Counted from the first letter of the stretch, positions 1-5,910 are shown. The stretch is DNA of 5,910 nucleotides from RUG11551 sp045546875 (GCA_045546875.1 JAZQDP010000171.1:1-5910), one strand, 5' to 3'. Made by a program: numbers and translations. Notes: generated from the letters alone by a model not told the origin.

Positions 1-2377
1 GAATCCCCAGCAAGGCAGAATGAAGCGTTCGGGGAATGGGCGTTGCGGTCATGGTTAAGACGTCAACCGAGGCACGGAACCGCTTGATTTTCTCTTTGAC
101 TTCGACGCCGAACTTCTGTTCCTCATCGATAACGACCAACCCCAAATTTGCGAATTGGACGTCTGAAGAAATCAATCGGTGCGTTCCGATAACGATGTCA
201 ACCTTTCCCAGAAGCATATCTTTGAGCGTTTTCTCCTGGTCGGCTTTCGACACAAAACGCGACAAGGACGCAATTCGGACAGGGAATTCCGCCATTCTGG
301 ACCGGAACGTTTGATAATGCTGCTCGCATAAAACGGTAGTCGGAACCATAACCGCCACCTGGTACCCCGCCTCAACGGCTCGAAAAGCGGCGCGAATCGC
401 CATCTCCGTTTTACCAAATCCAACGTCTCCGCAAAGAAGCCGATCCATCGGGGCTATGCCTCCCATGTCGCGATTAATCGCTTCCATGGCGGTAATCTGG
501 TCGGGCGTTTCCTGGTATGGGAAACATTCGTCGAACTCCTTTTGAAGATCGGTATTCACCGGAAATGCGATGCCAGGCTGAGTTTTTCGTTTCGCTTGAA
601 TTTCAAGCATTTCCGCCGCCATGTCTTCCAGTTGGGCAGCAACCCTTTCCTTTTGCTTTTCCCAACGTTTGCCGCCAAGCTTTGCCAGAGGCGGCGCGCC
701 TTTGACGCCCCCGATGTACTTTTGAATCAAGCCGATTCTCGAAACCGGAACGTAAAGCGTCATATTGTCGGCAAATTCCAGTTTGAGGTTTTCCTCAACC
801 ATGCCTTGATGTTCAAGCGTCTCGATTCCGGCGCATCGGGCGATGCCGTGAGCCAGGTGAACAACGTAATCCCCAATATTCAGTTCGGAAAACGAATCGA
901 TAGCTTTGCTTAACCGTCTGTTTGAAACCGTTCGCTTGATAGTCGTTCGGAGAAACAGGCTGTCTGCGGAGAGAATCGTTTGCCGAACCCCGTTGGGGCG
1001 GGAAGAAAACAGAAGCCGAAACCCTCCGGAAATCAATCCGACGTGAAAAAACAGCCGCCCCTCAATGGAGGTAAGCGTTTGAGCAAAGAGGTCTGACAAT
1101 CGCTGGATTTCTGTCGGCGTAGAGCAAAAGAGATGCACCTCCTGCCCTGCCGCCGCAGAGTCAAACTGGGCAAGAATGCGATTTAACTCGCCGCTGAACT
1201 GCTCAACCGTTTCCATATTGAAATGCCAAACGAAGTCAAGCGGCATCGACGTAAACGCCCCCATTTGAATCATGGGAAACTTAAAGAGCGAGTTGGCAAT
1301 TTGGGCGGTTTGCCAGTATAGATCGGCTACTCCGACCTGCGGAACCAGAGGGGCAAGCGGATCCGGAACGCCGTGAACAAACTGCTTTTCCATCTTGCGC
1401 CAATGAGATAGCAAACTCTCTTGAGCGCCAAGGTATTGGCGAGAGTTGTTTTCACATTCAATCGGCTCTATATAAACGACGATTGTGTTAGAGGGAAGAT
1501 GGTCCGTGAATTTATCCATCGACTCTATTGCCGCTGAAGATACGTCCACCGAAGGCGTAACGGTAATGTCGATAGAATTGAGCTTTTCCAGACTGCGCTG
1601 GCTGGACGTCTCGAAAGTGCGGATGGATTCTATAACGTTATCCCAGAATTCAATTCGAACAGGGTTATCGGCATCCAGCGGGAAGATGTCTATTATCCCG
1701 CCCCGAACGGAGAATTCGCCCGGCTGAACGACGATCGGAACTCGGTGGAATTTATTATCCGACTTTTTAACCAGCAGCTCGGTTAATTCCTTTAAATCAA
1801 AAACGTCCTCTACAGACAAACGTATCGTTTGATTGGCGAGCGTATTTTTAGCAGGCGTTTTTAGCAATAAACTTTGCAGCGTACCGACAATGATTGGCGA
1901 GTCCTGCCCGGGCTGGAAATTGTCCAGAACCTTTAACGCTTTGAGCCTATCTCCAAAAGCGTCTGAAGATTCAGCGGTTTCCGGATTGAGAGGGTCGCAA
2001 ATTGACAACCTCATCGGCGAGACGGCTACTCCAGACGTCTGCGAGAACGTAGTCAGGTTCATACAAAAATCATCAACCTGCTTTTCATCCGGGCAGAGAA
2101 CCAGAATCGGACCAAAATCGGCGTCCGACTTGGCGTCAGAATTATTTCTAGCCGATAATCGACTCCCTAGCGCAGATCCTTTTGTTTTACCAATCTTTTT
2201 TGTATTTATTACTTCGTTAGAATAAAACGCTCCAACGACAGCGGCGCTAACGGGAACGGAAGCGCCGTCGATAGAAACAGATTTTCCTTCCCGAAGCATT
2301 TGTGCCGCTTGGGTGAAATCTGCGTTTCGGGTTATTTCCTGAAATAGGGGAAATGGAACGGTTTTGTCGATTATCAA
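1..2377 (-). CDS. mfd: Transcription-repair coupling factor Mfd, N-terminal ~792 residues (3' end outside the window)
   Basis: Mfd is a cytoplasmic DNA translocase that removes RNA polymerase stalled at lesions and recruits UvrA. The minus-strand frame is open from the TTG at 2377 to the window edge. In order it shows: a UvrB-like N-terminal module (RGGIIDIFP, around residues 215-235); the RNA-polymerase-interacting domain starting near residue 497 (NIGDYVVHLAHGIA) and running to QKYIGG; Walker A GDVGFGKTE (650-658, bases 404-430); motif II DEEQ (751-754, bases 116-127); and motif III TATPIPRT (bases 26-49). The second translocation lobe and C-terminal domain of a ~1,100-residue Mfd are missing only because the window ends. 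The TTG start is chosen because an in-frame TAA lies at 2386-2384 and the N-terminal Mfd fold begins soon after. The first in-frame ATG (2299) would remove 26 residues. Neither start has a clear Shine-Dalgarno sequence. A ~35-residue polar insert follows residue 53. Confidence 0.96.
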   Translation of the reverse strand, partial: MIIDKTVPFPLFQEITRNADFTQAAQMLREGKSVSIDGASVPVSAAVVGAFYSNEVINTKKIGKTKGSALGSRLSARNNSDAKSDADFGPILVLCPDEKQVDDFCMNLTTFSQTSGVAVSPMRLSICDPLNPETAESSDAFGDRLKALKVLDNFQPGQDSPIIVGTLQSLLLKTPAKNTLANQTIRLSVEDVFDLKELTELLVKKSDNKFHRVPIVVQPGEFSVRGGIIDIFPLDADNPVRIEFWDNVIESIRTFETSSQRSLEKLNSIDITVTPSVDVSSAAIESMDKFTDHLPSNTIVVYIEPIECENNSRQYLGAQESLLSHWRKMEKQFVHGVPDPLAPLVPQVGVADLYWQTAQIANSLFKFPMIQMGAFTSMPLDFVWHFNMETVEQFSGELNRILAQFDSAAAGQEVHLFCSTPTEIQRLSDLFAQTLTSIEGRLFFHVGLISGGFRLLFSSRPNGVRQTILSADSLFLRTTIKRTVSNRRLSKAIDSFSELNIGDYVVHLAHGIARCAGIETLEHQGMVEENLKLEFADNMTLYVPVSRIGLIQKYIGGVKGAPPLAKLGGKRWEKQKERVAAQLEDMAAEMLEIQAKRKTQPGIAFPVNTDLQKEFDECFPYQETPDQITAMEAINRDMGGIAPMDRLLCGDVGFGKTEMAIRAAFRAVEAGYQVAVMVPTTVLCEQHYQTFRSRMAEFPVRIASLSRFVSKADQEKTLKDMLLGKVDIVIGTHRLISSDVQFANLGLVVIDEEQKFGVEVKEKIKRFRASVDVLTMTATPIPRTLHSALLGI

Positions 2378-2446
2378 GGTTTTTTACGAAATAAATAAAA
2401 TAATATGAACTTGAATTTTTAAATGGGGGGTTGCTTTTATATTTTT

Positions 2447-2457
2447 TATGCTAAAAT
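2447..2457 (+). promoter_or_regulatory. Candidate extended -10 promoter for the repeat-protein gene
   Basis: The sequence TATGCTAAAAT contains a TG extension one base before TAAAAT (2452-2457). The only nearby -35-like element is TTGCTT at 2431-2436, with a short 15-bp spacer, so this would depend on the extended -10. A start near 2464 would give a leader of about 105 nt before the ATG at 2569. It would face the mfd promoter, so the two leaders would overlap by about 12 nt. This is weaker evidence than for the mfd promoter. Confidence 0.33.
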
Positions 2458-2470
2458 AAAATAATAGCTA

Positions 2471-2491
2471 GGGATCAAATAATTATATCCC
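2471..2491. repeat. Small inverted repeat GGGAT...ATCCC over the mfd -10 region
   Basis: GGGAT (2471-2475) and ATCCC (2487-2491) are separated by 11 AT-rich bases. The right arm touches the minus-strand TATAAT, and the left arm covers the predicted mfd start point. A 5-bp arm is short and could arise by chance in AT-rich DNA. Its position over the promoter is the only reason to list it as a possible operator. Confidence 0.3.
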
Positions 2492-2509
2492 TTTCTGATA
2501 CTGCGTCAA
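2482..2509 (-). promoter_or_regulatory. Probable sigma-70-type promoter for mfd
   Basis: Read on the minus strand, TTGACG (2509-2504) and a perfect TATAAT (2487-2482) are separated by 16 bp. Transcription would start near 2475, giving mfd a leader of about 98 nt. This is the best promoter match in the window. The -35 hexamer lies inside an imperfect dyad (2500-2526) and the -10 lies inside a second small dyad (2471-2491), so it may be a regulated promoter. Position and consensus are seen; activity is inferred. Confidence 0.6.
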
Positions 2510-2526
2510 TCCCATTTTGACTCAGT
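2500..2526. repeat. Imperfect dyad ACTGCGTCAA / TTGACTCAGT, possible operator or leader hairpin
   Basis: Two 10-nt arms (2500-2509 and 2517-2526) match as inverted repeats at 9 of 10 positions around the 7-nt spacer TCCCATT. The left arm contains the minus-strand -35 box of mfd. In a plus-strand transcript starting near 2464 the same bases could fold into a 10-bp stem with one mismatch. It could therefore be a regulator-binding site, an RNA hairpin, or both. The protein that would bind is unknown. Confidence 0.45.
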
Positions 2527-2568
2527 TCATACAAAAAATGGAACTAACAACCCCCCTTAGGTATTTTT

Positions 2569-4962
2569 ATGAATCCAAGTTATAAATTGTTTTACAAAAC
2601 ATTTATTGTTCTTTTATTTACACTATTGATAGTATCCAGTCAATCAACGCAGGCTCAACGCTGGCGTCGCGAACGTGAACGCAATCACGGCAGCCCCACG
2701 CAGGTAGAAGCCGTTGGAGCCGGCGGTTATCAGATGACAACCAACGCCACATTCGCGCCTTTGCCGGGCGGTCTGATTACGCCTGAGAATGTGAAAAAAA
2801 CTATTTCTCCAGAAGAATTACAGAGCCTTTACGACGCTAAAAAGCCGAAAGAGGAGTCTGAAAAAGAGGAAACCGATGAAACGGCAGAACAGAAAAAGCC
2901 CGCTGCCAATCCTCCTCTGGAAACTGTAATTGATCCCCTGCTTAAAGCTCCCCAGGAATCCTATCAATTAGGTTTCCCGCAGGCGGAAGAAATTGTTAAG
3001 ATTATGGAATCGGAACTCGTTTCTGAAATGATAACCCGTCCGGGAGTAGAGCAAAAGTATCATACGTGGATTAATTATCTCAAAGGTCGCACTTTAGCCA
3101 GCGGAAAATCTACCGGTATTGGCGGTTATAACGGCATTTGTCGCCTTAAATGGTATGAAGAACTGCTCCTTGATCCTGTCCATTCGACCAGCAAAACCGA
3201 AGAATTTTCGCGCCATCTGCATGCCGGCGTTCTTTACGGCGGGACGAAGGGATATGGGTTCCTTCTCAAAGAAGCGCGAGAAAAAATGGGCGTTCCAGAA
3301 GGTTCCGTTTGCGAAACAAAGCGAGTGAAATCGGCTGAAGAAGCCTATAAACTTTTAGCTCAACGATTAGGCGAAGTAAAAGGATTGCACGCTCAGGCGG
3401 TTGCCCCAATTAAACCGGAATGGCTCAAAAGCATGAACGCGAACTTGTATAACCTGTTTACAATTCAAGTCAGCGTTGGGCATACCGTCAACTACCGTTC
3501 AGAACAGATTCGGCAATTCCTGCTGAATTTCGAAAAAATCGATTACGGCGCCTATTATGACGCCGCGGGAATTATGTTCTCATTTTCCGAAACGGATTTT
3601 CTCGATCAATTGCTTAATTTGAACGACAAAACCATCGACAAGCTCGAATTGGTCGAAAAAGACGAAGACGGCAATCCGTTGCCGAGAAATCAGGTTCCCG
3701 GCGTTACGGGAGAAATTCTTATGGTAATGGAATGCCCCGCTGGGAAAATTCTTGTCGGAGGCAAGGGAGACAACGAATACAATTTGGAACAGTTGCAAAG
3801 TTTTTGCGCTATTATTGATCTGGGCGGCAACGACGTCTATCGCGAAGGAATGGTCAGCATGAACCGTCCCGTTCTTCTGATTATCGACGAAGACGGCGAT
3901 GACGTTTACACCGGTAAACTGCCCGCCATCCAGGGTTCCTCTATTTTGGGCGTTTCTTGTCTGATTGACCGCAAAGGCAATGACAAATACCAGGCAGACC
4001 ACGTTGCTCAGGGTTCAACGATGGGCGGGGTGGGAATCCTCCTTGATATGTCAGGCAACGACGTTTACAACGGCATTCGTCGAGTTCAAGGAACGGCAAT
4101 GGGCGGTATCGGCATGGCAATCGATTTAGGTGGAAACGACTCTTATCATGCTGCCATGTGGGCGCAAGGTTTGGGACATCCAAAAGGATTCGGCATGCTG
4201 GATAACGTTTCTGGTAACGACACCTATTATTTAGGCGGCATTTACCCAGATTCCTACGACGAAACTCCCGGCTACGAAGGCTGGGGGCAAGGATTAGGCA
4301 CAGGAATCCGAGATTTAGCCGGCGGCGGCATCGGCGTCCTGCTTGAAGGCGGCGGAGACGATTACTACGAATACGATTATATTGCTCATGGCGGCGGATA
4401 TTGGCAAGGCGTTGGCATTCTCCGGGATTTTAGCGGACATGACAATCACGCCGGGTCAACCAAAAAATCGTTTTACGGAGGTCCTCGACAAGAGCAGCTC
4501 TTCCAGAGATTAGGCAACGGGTTCGGGTGCCATTACGCTGTCGGGTATCTGTTTGACGATTTTGGAAACGATACGTACCATTCCACAATTATGGACAATG
4601 GTTTTGGCTGGGACGCGTCGTTTGGAATTCTCGTTGACTTCCAGGGGCACGACAAATACACTGCCGTTGGCGGCGGTTCCTGCGGCAACGGCGCTCAAGC
4701 CAGTATGGGCGTTCTGTTCGATTACGACGGCAACGACACCTATTATGGTTCCAGCCAAGGCTACGCGTCGCCAGAAATCAATCCCGATTACCACATTTGG
4801 CCCGACTGCGGCGGAAATTTCGCGTTCCTGATTGACTACGGCGGAACGGACGCCTACGGTTGCCGAGTGAGAAACAACGGCATCTATCAGCGCGGCGCCT
4901 CGGGCGGATATATTGTTGACCGACCTGTCAACCCTGATAAAACCATCCCTCAACCCAAATAA
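2569..4962 (+). CDS. Exported protein with twelve GND-x-Y repeats, function unknown
   Basis: The 797-residue product starts with a clear signal peptide: Lys residues at 6 and 10, a hydrophobic core about 12-22, and a likely cleavage site TQA|Q after residue 29. There is no lipobox Cys. A basic/acidic stretch follows (31-40), then an E/K-rich low-complexity linker (about 89-115). An unrecognised domain spans about 125-385; it is rich in apparently helical segments and contains the phrase STGIGGYNGICRLKWYEELL (181-200). From 417 to 763 come twelve D-x-x-G-N-D-x-Y units, with a decayed one at 400-404 (GDNEY). The protein ends about 34 residues after the last unit, with no anchor or sorting motif that I recognise. 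The repeat spacing suggests a beta-solenoid, and the Asp/Asn-rich turns suggest metal (calcium) binding; both are inferences. It is not a standard RTX protein. The start is fixed by the signal peptide; only a weak TAGG (2558-2561) lies seven bases upstream. The downstream phosphatase gene is 35 bp away. Confidence 0.9.
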   Translation: MNPSYKLFYKTFIVLLFTLLIVSSQSTQAQRWRRERERNHGSPTQVEAVGAGGYQMTTNATFAPLPGGLITPENVKKTISPEELQSLYDAKKPKEESEKEETDETAEQKKPAANPPLETVIDPLLKAPQESYQLGFPQAEEIVKIMESELVSEMITRPGVEQKYHTWINYLKGRTLASGKSTGIGGYNGICRLKWYEELLLDPVHSTSKTEEFSRHLHAGVLYGGTKGYGFLLKEAREKMGVPEGSVCETKRVKSAEEAYKLLAQRLGEVKGLHAQAVAPIKPEWLKSMNANLYNLFTIQVSVGHTVNYRSEQIRQFLLNFEKIDYGAYYDAAGIMFSFSETDFLDQLLNLNDKTIDKLELVEKDEDGNPLPRNQVPGVTGEILMVMECPAGKILVGGKGDNEYNLEQLQSFCAIIDLGGNDVYREGMVSMNRPVLLIIDEDGDDVYTGKLPAIQGSSILGVSCLIDRKGNDKYQADHVAQGSTMGGVGILLDMSGNDVYNGIRRVQGTAMGGIGMAIDLGGNDSYHAAMWAQGLGHPKGFGMLDNVSGNDTYYLGGIYPDSYDETPGYEGWGQGLGTGIRDLAGGGIGVLLEGGGDDYYEYDYIAHGGGYWQGVGILRDFSGHDNHAGSTKKSFYGGPRQEQLFQRLGNGFGCHYAVGYLFDDFGNDTYHSTIMDNGFGWDASFGILVDFQGHDKYTAVGGGSCGNGAQASMGVLFDYDGNDTYYGSSQGYASPEINPDYHIWPDCGGNFAFLIDYGGTDAYGCRVRNNGIYQRGASGGYIVDRPVNPDKTIPQPK
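3817..4857 (+). repeat. Protein-level tandem repeat array, 12 units of D-x-x-G-N-D-x-Y
   Basis: Units start at residues 417, 440, 467, 493, 519, 546, 593, 620, 663, 690, 718 and 756. Most steps are 26-28 residues; three longer ones (47, 43 and 38) indicate inserted loops. A full unit reads roughly D-x2-G-N-D-x-Y, 6-8 variable residues, Q/H/N-G, about 5 residues, G-V/I-G-I/M-L-x-D. Units 493-526 are closest to consensus. Unit 546 has Asn and 593 has Glu in place of the first Asp. The Asn of GND is Asp in 440 and 593, His in 620 and 690, and Thr in 756. Tyr is replaced by His at 627. At the DNA level the copies are well diverged, so the array is old rather than recently expanded. Confidence 0.88.
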
Positions 4963-4997
4963 TTTAAAGGGTCGTTTATACCCCACTTTCCGTTATT

Positions 4998-5771
4998 ATG
5001 CAAGAAAGACTTAAATTAGCGGTCGCCGCAGCGAAAGAAGCGGCTAAAATTACGCAAAGTTACTTTATGTCCCGTGATTTACGGGTCGATATGAAGTCTG
5101 ACAGAACGCCTGTTACGGAAGCGGATAAAAATACAGAAAAGGCGTTGCGACGCATTATCGAAGACACCTTTCCGTCAGACGGCATTTTGGGCGAAGAATG
5201 GCAAGAAAAAATCGGTTCTTCCGGATTCCGCTGGATTCTTGACCCTATCGACGGCACAAAGTCATTTATTCACGGCGTTCCTCTCTACGGAACGTTGATT
5301 GCAGTTGAATATAACGGTCAGAGCGTCGTTGGCGTTATTTCCATTCCTGCCACTGGCGAGATGGTTTATGCCGCCCAAGGTTCCGGATGCTGGTATACGA
5401 AAAACGGTTCAGAGCCAGTTCCAGCGCGCGTCTCACAGGTTTCGGACATTTCTCAAGGGCTATTTTTAACGAGCGAAGTCCTCACCTTTGACGAAATTCA
5501 TCGTCGAGATATTTACGAAACGCTCGAAAAACAATTCTATTTAACTCGAACCTGGGGCGATTGCTACGGTTATATGCTTGTTGCAACCGGTCGGGCAGAG
5601 TGCATCGTTGATCCGGTATTAAGCATTTGGGACGCTGCTGCGCTCTTGCCGATTATTGTCGAAGCAGGCGGACGATTTACCGACTTCCAGGGCGTATGCA
5701 CTCATACGTCTCAACAAGCAATTGCAACTAACGGCATTATTCACGACCAAATTTTAAAATGGGTTAAGTAA
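4998..5771 (+). CDS. hisN: Inositol-monophosphatase-superfamily phosphatase, probably HisN-type histidinol-phosphatase
   Basis: This 257-residue cytoplasmic enzyme has all the metal-site motifs of the Mg-dependent IMPase superfamily: GEE (65-67), DPIDGTKSF (82-90) and WDAAAL (211-216), with E66, D82, D85 and D212 as expected ligands. Length is normal for the family. The block RTWGDCYGYMLVATGRAE (184-201) followed by DP and WDAAALLPIIVEAGG fits the HisN type, which converts L-histidinol phosphate to L-histidinol in histidine biosynthesis, better than IMPase proper or CysQ. No other his gene is in the window, so substrate remains an inference; a broader sugar- or inositol-phosphatase role is possible. 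The gene lies 35 bp after the repeat-protein gene on the same strand, with no promoter seen between, so co-transcription is likely. The ATG at 4998 puts the N-terminal helix at the usual place. No Shine-Dalgarno sequence is visible just upstream. Confidence 0.85.
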   Translation: MQERLKLAVAAAKEAAKITQSYFMSRDLRVDMKSDRTPVTEADKNTEKALRRIIEDTFPSDGILGEEWQEKIGSSGFRWILDPIDGTKSFIHGVPLYGTLIAVEYNGQSVVGVISIPATGEMVYAAQGSGCWYTKNGSEPVPARVSQVSDISQGLFLTSEVLTFDEIHRRDIYETLEKQFYLTRTWGDCYGYMLVATGRAECIVDPVLSIWDAAALLPIIVEAGGRFTDFQGVCTHTSQQAIATNGIIHDQILKWVK

Positions 5772-5910
5772 TGTTTCTTAATTGAAGCTAAATATTGACT
5801 AATTAAATAAGAAAAATAGAAATTTATACAGAATTTCACAGTGTTTTTGCTGTAAAATTCTGTATAATTGTTATTATAGATAAAATATTTTAATTATTTT
5901 GTAAAATCTT
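5772..5910. other. AT-rich non-coding tail
   Basis: Apart from the hairpin at 5824-5867, I see no coding frame, RNA gene or convincing promoter here. A TTGCTG (5848-5853) and TATTAT (5872-5877) pair with an 18-bp spacer exists, but the -35 overlaps the hairpin and such matches are expected by chance in DNA this AT-rich. Confidence 0.5.
5824..5867 (+). terminator. Long AT-rich hairpin downstream of hisN, probable terminator
   Basis: Arms of 18 nt at 5824-5841 (TTATACAGAATTTCACAG) and 5850-5867 pair at 17 of 18 positions around the 8-nt loop TGTTTTTG. It begins 53 nt after the hisN stop codon. On the plus strand the following bases (ATTGTTATTATAG) are only moderately T-rich. On the minus strand the exit side reads AATTTCTATTTTTCTTA, a better U tract. 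It may therefore terminate in both directions, serving a convergent gene to the right of the window as well. The stem is AT-rich, unlike a classic GC-rich terminator, so a protein-binding palindrome is an alternative. Confidence 0.55.

Larger units (their letters stand above)
2425..2556. repeat. Inverted pair GGGGGGTTG ... CAACCCCCC flanking the divergent promoter region
   Basis: GGGGGGTTG at 2425-2433 and its exact reverse complement CAACCCCCC at 2548-2556 bracket the intergenic region, about 123 bp centre to centre. They stand out because the surrounding DNA is almost entirely A and T. Read in the direction of each gene, CAACCCCCC lies upstream of both starts: about 48 nt before the mfd TTG and 12 nt before the ATG at 2569. 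The downstream copy sits next to the place where a ribosome would bind. Function is unknown. Confidence 0.5.

Noticed and set aside
116..127. DEEQ instead of DEEH in motif II of Mfd as a defect
   Set aside because: DEEQ occurs in normal Mfd proteins, as I recall for Bacillus, and it fits planctomycete-type sequences, so it is not a sign of decay.
36..2225. Several plus-strand open frames of 60-130 codons on the left side
   Set aside because: All are opposite mfd, whose frame is continuous and full of family motifs. The plus-strand products have Ser/Arg/Pro-rich random composition.
1..2377. Calling the left gene RecG or another SF2 helicase
   Set aside because: RecG shares the helicase motifs, but the UvrB-like N-terminal module and the RNA-polymerase-interacting domain are specific to Mfd.
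3580..4002. Minus-strand open frame of 140 codons inside the repeat protein
   Set aside because: It lies opposite the repeat-protein gene, and its product (runs of Val, Ile, Asn) mirrors the GND-x-Y codons. No start signal or family resemblance.
3817..4857. Calling the repeat protein an RTX toxin or hemolysin
   Set aside because: The GGND motif resembles RTX, but the step is about 27 residues rather than 9. There is a Sec-type N-terminal signal, and no type I secretion genes are nearby.
3817..4857. DNA-level tandem repeat or CRISPR-like array
   Set aside because: The repetition is in the protein only. Nucleotide copies are diverged, spacing varies, and the frame is coding throughout.
4969..4983. 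Small hairpin GGGT...ACCC between the repeat-protein gene and hisN as a terminator
   Set aside because: The stem is only 4 bp and no T run follows.
4510..4986. Minus-strand open frame of 158 codons across the end of the repeat protein
   Set aside because: Also antisense to the GND-x-Y repeats. Its Ala/Val-rich composition is what the complement of Gly/Asn/Asp codons produces.

Overview
The window looks like a piece of an ordinary bacterial chromosome, most likely from the Planctomycetota. That placement rests on two things. The Mfd protein carries phrases I associate with planctomycete Mfd (FPYQETPDQ, MDRLLCGDVGFGKTE, DEEQKFGVEVKEKIK). A secreted protein with GND-x-Y repeats sits next to it, and the start sites have weak or no Shine-Dalgarno sequences. 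The assignment is by memory of these families, not by a search. Coding DNA has moderate GC, and the gaps between genes are very AT-rich.

Layout: (1) From the left edge to about 2377, the minus strand encodes the first ~792 residues of the transcription-repair coupling factor Mfd; its C-terminal part lies outside the window. (2) From 2378 to 2568 is a 191-bp divergent intergenic region. It holds a good sigma-70-type promoter firing toward mfd, a weaker candidate firing toward the right, and several inverted repeats, one of which contains the mfd -35 box. (3) From 2569 to 4962 is a 797-residue exported protein of unknown function. It has a signal peptide, a charged linker, an unrecognised probably helical domain, and then twelve copies of a D-x-x-G-N-D-x-Y repeat spaced mostly 26-28 residues apart. 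(4) From 4998 to 5771, 35 bp downstream on the same strand, is a Mg-dependent phosphatase of the inositol-monophosphatase superfamily that best fits HisN-type histidinol-phosphatase. (5) From 5772 to the end is AT-rich non-coding DNA with an 18-bp-arm hairpin that probably ends transcription.

The three genes do not form an obvious pathway: mfd is DNA repair, the phosphatase is probably amino-acid biosynthesis, and the repeat protein is extracytoplasmic. The repeat protein and the phosphatase are probably co-transcribed because the gap is short and I see no promoter in it. The repeat protein is the least understood and most interesting element here. I see no mobile element, CRISPR array, tRNA or rRNA.
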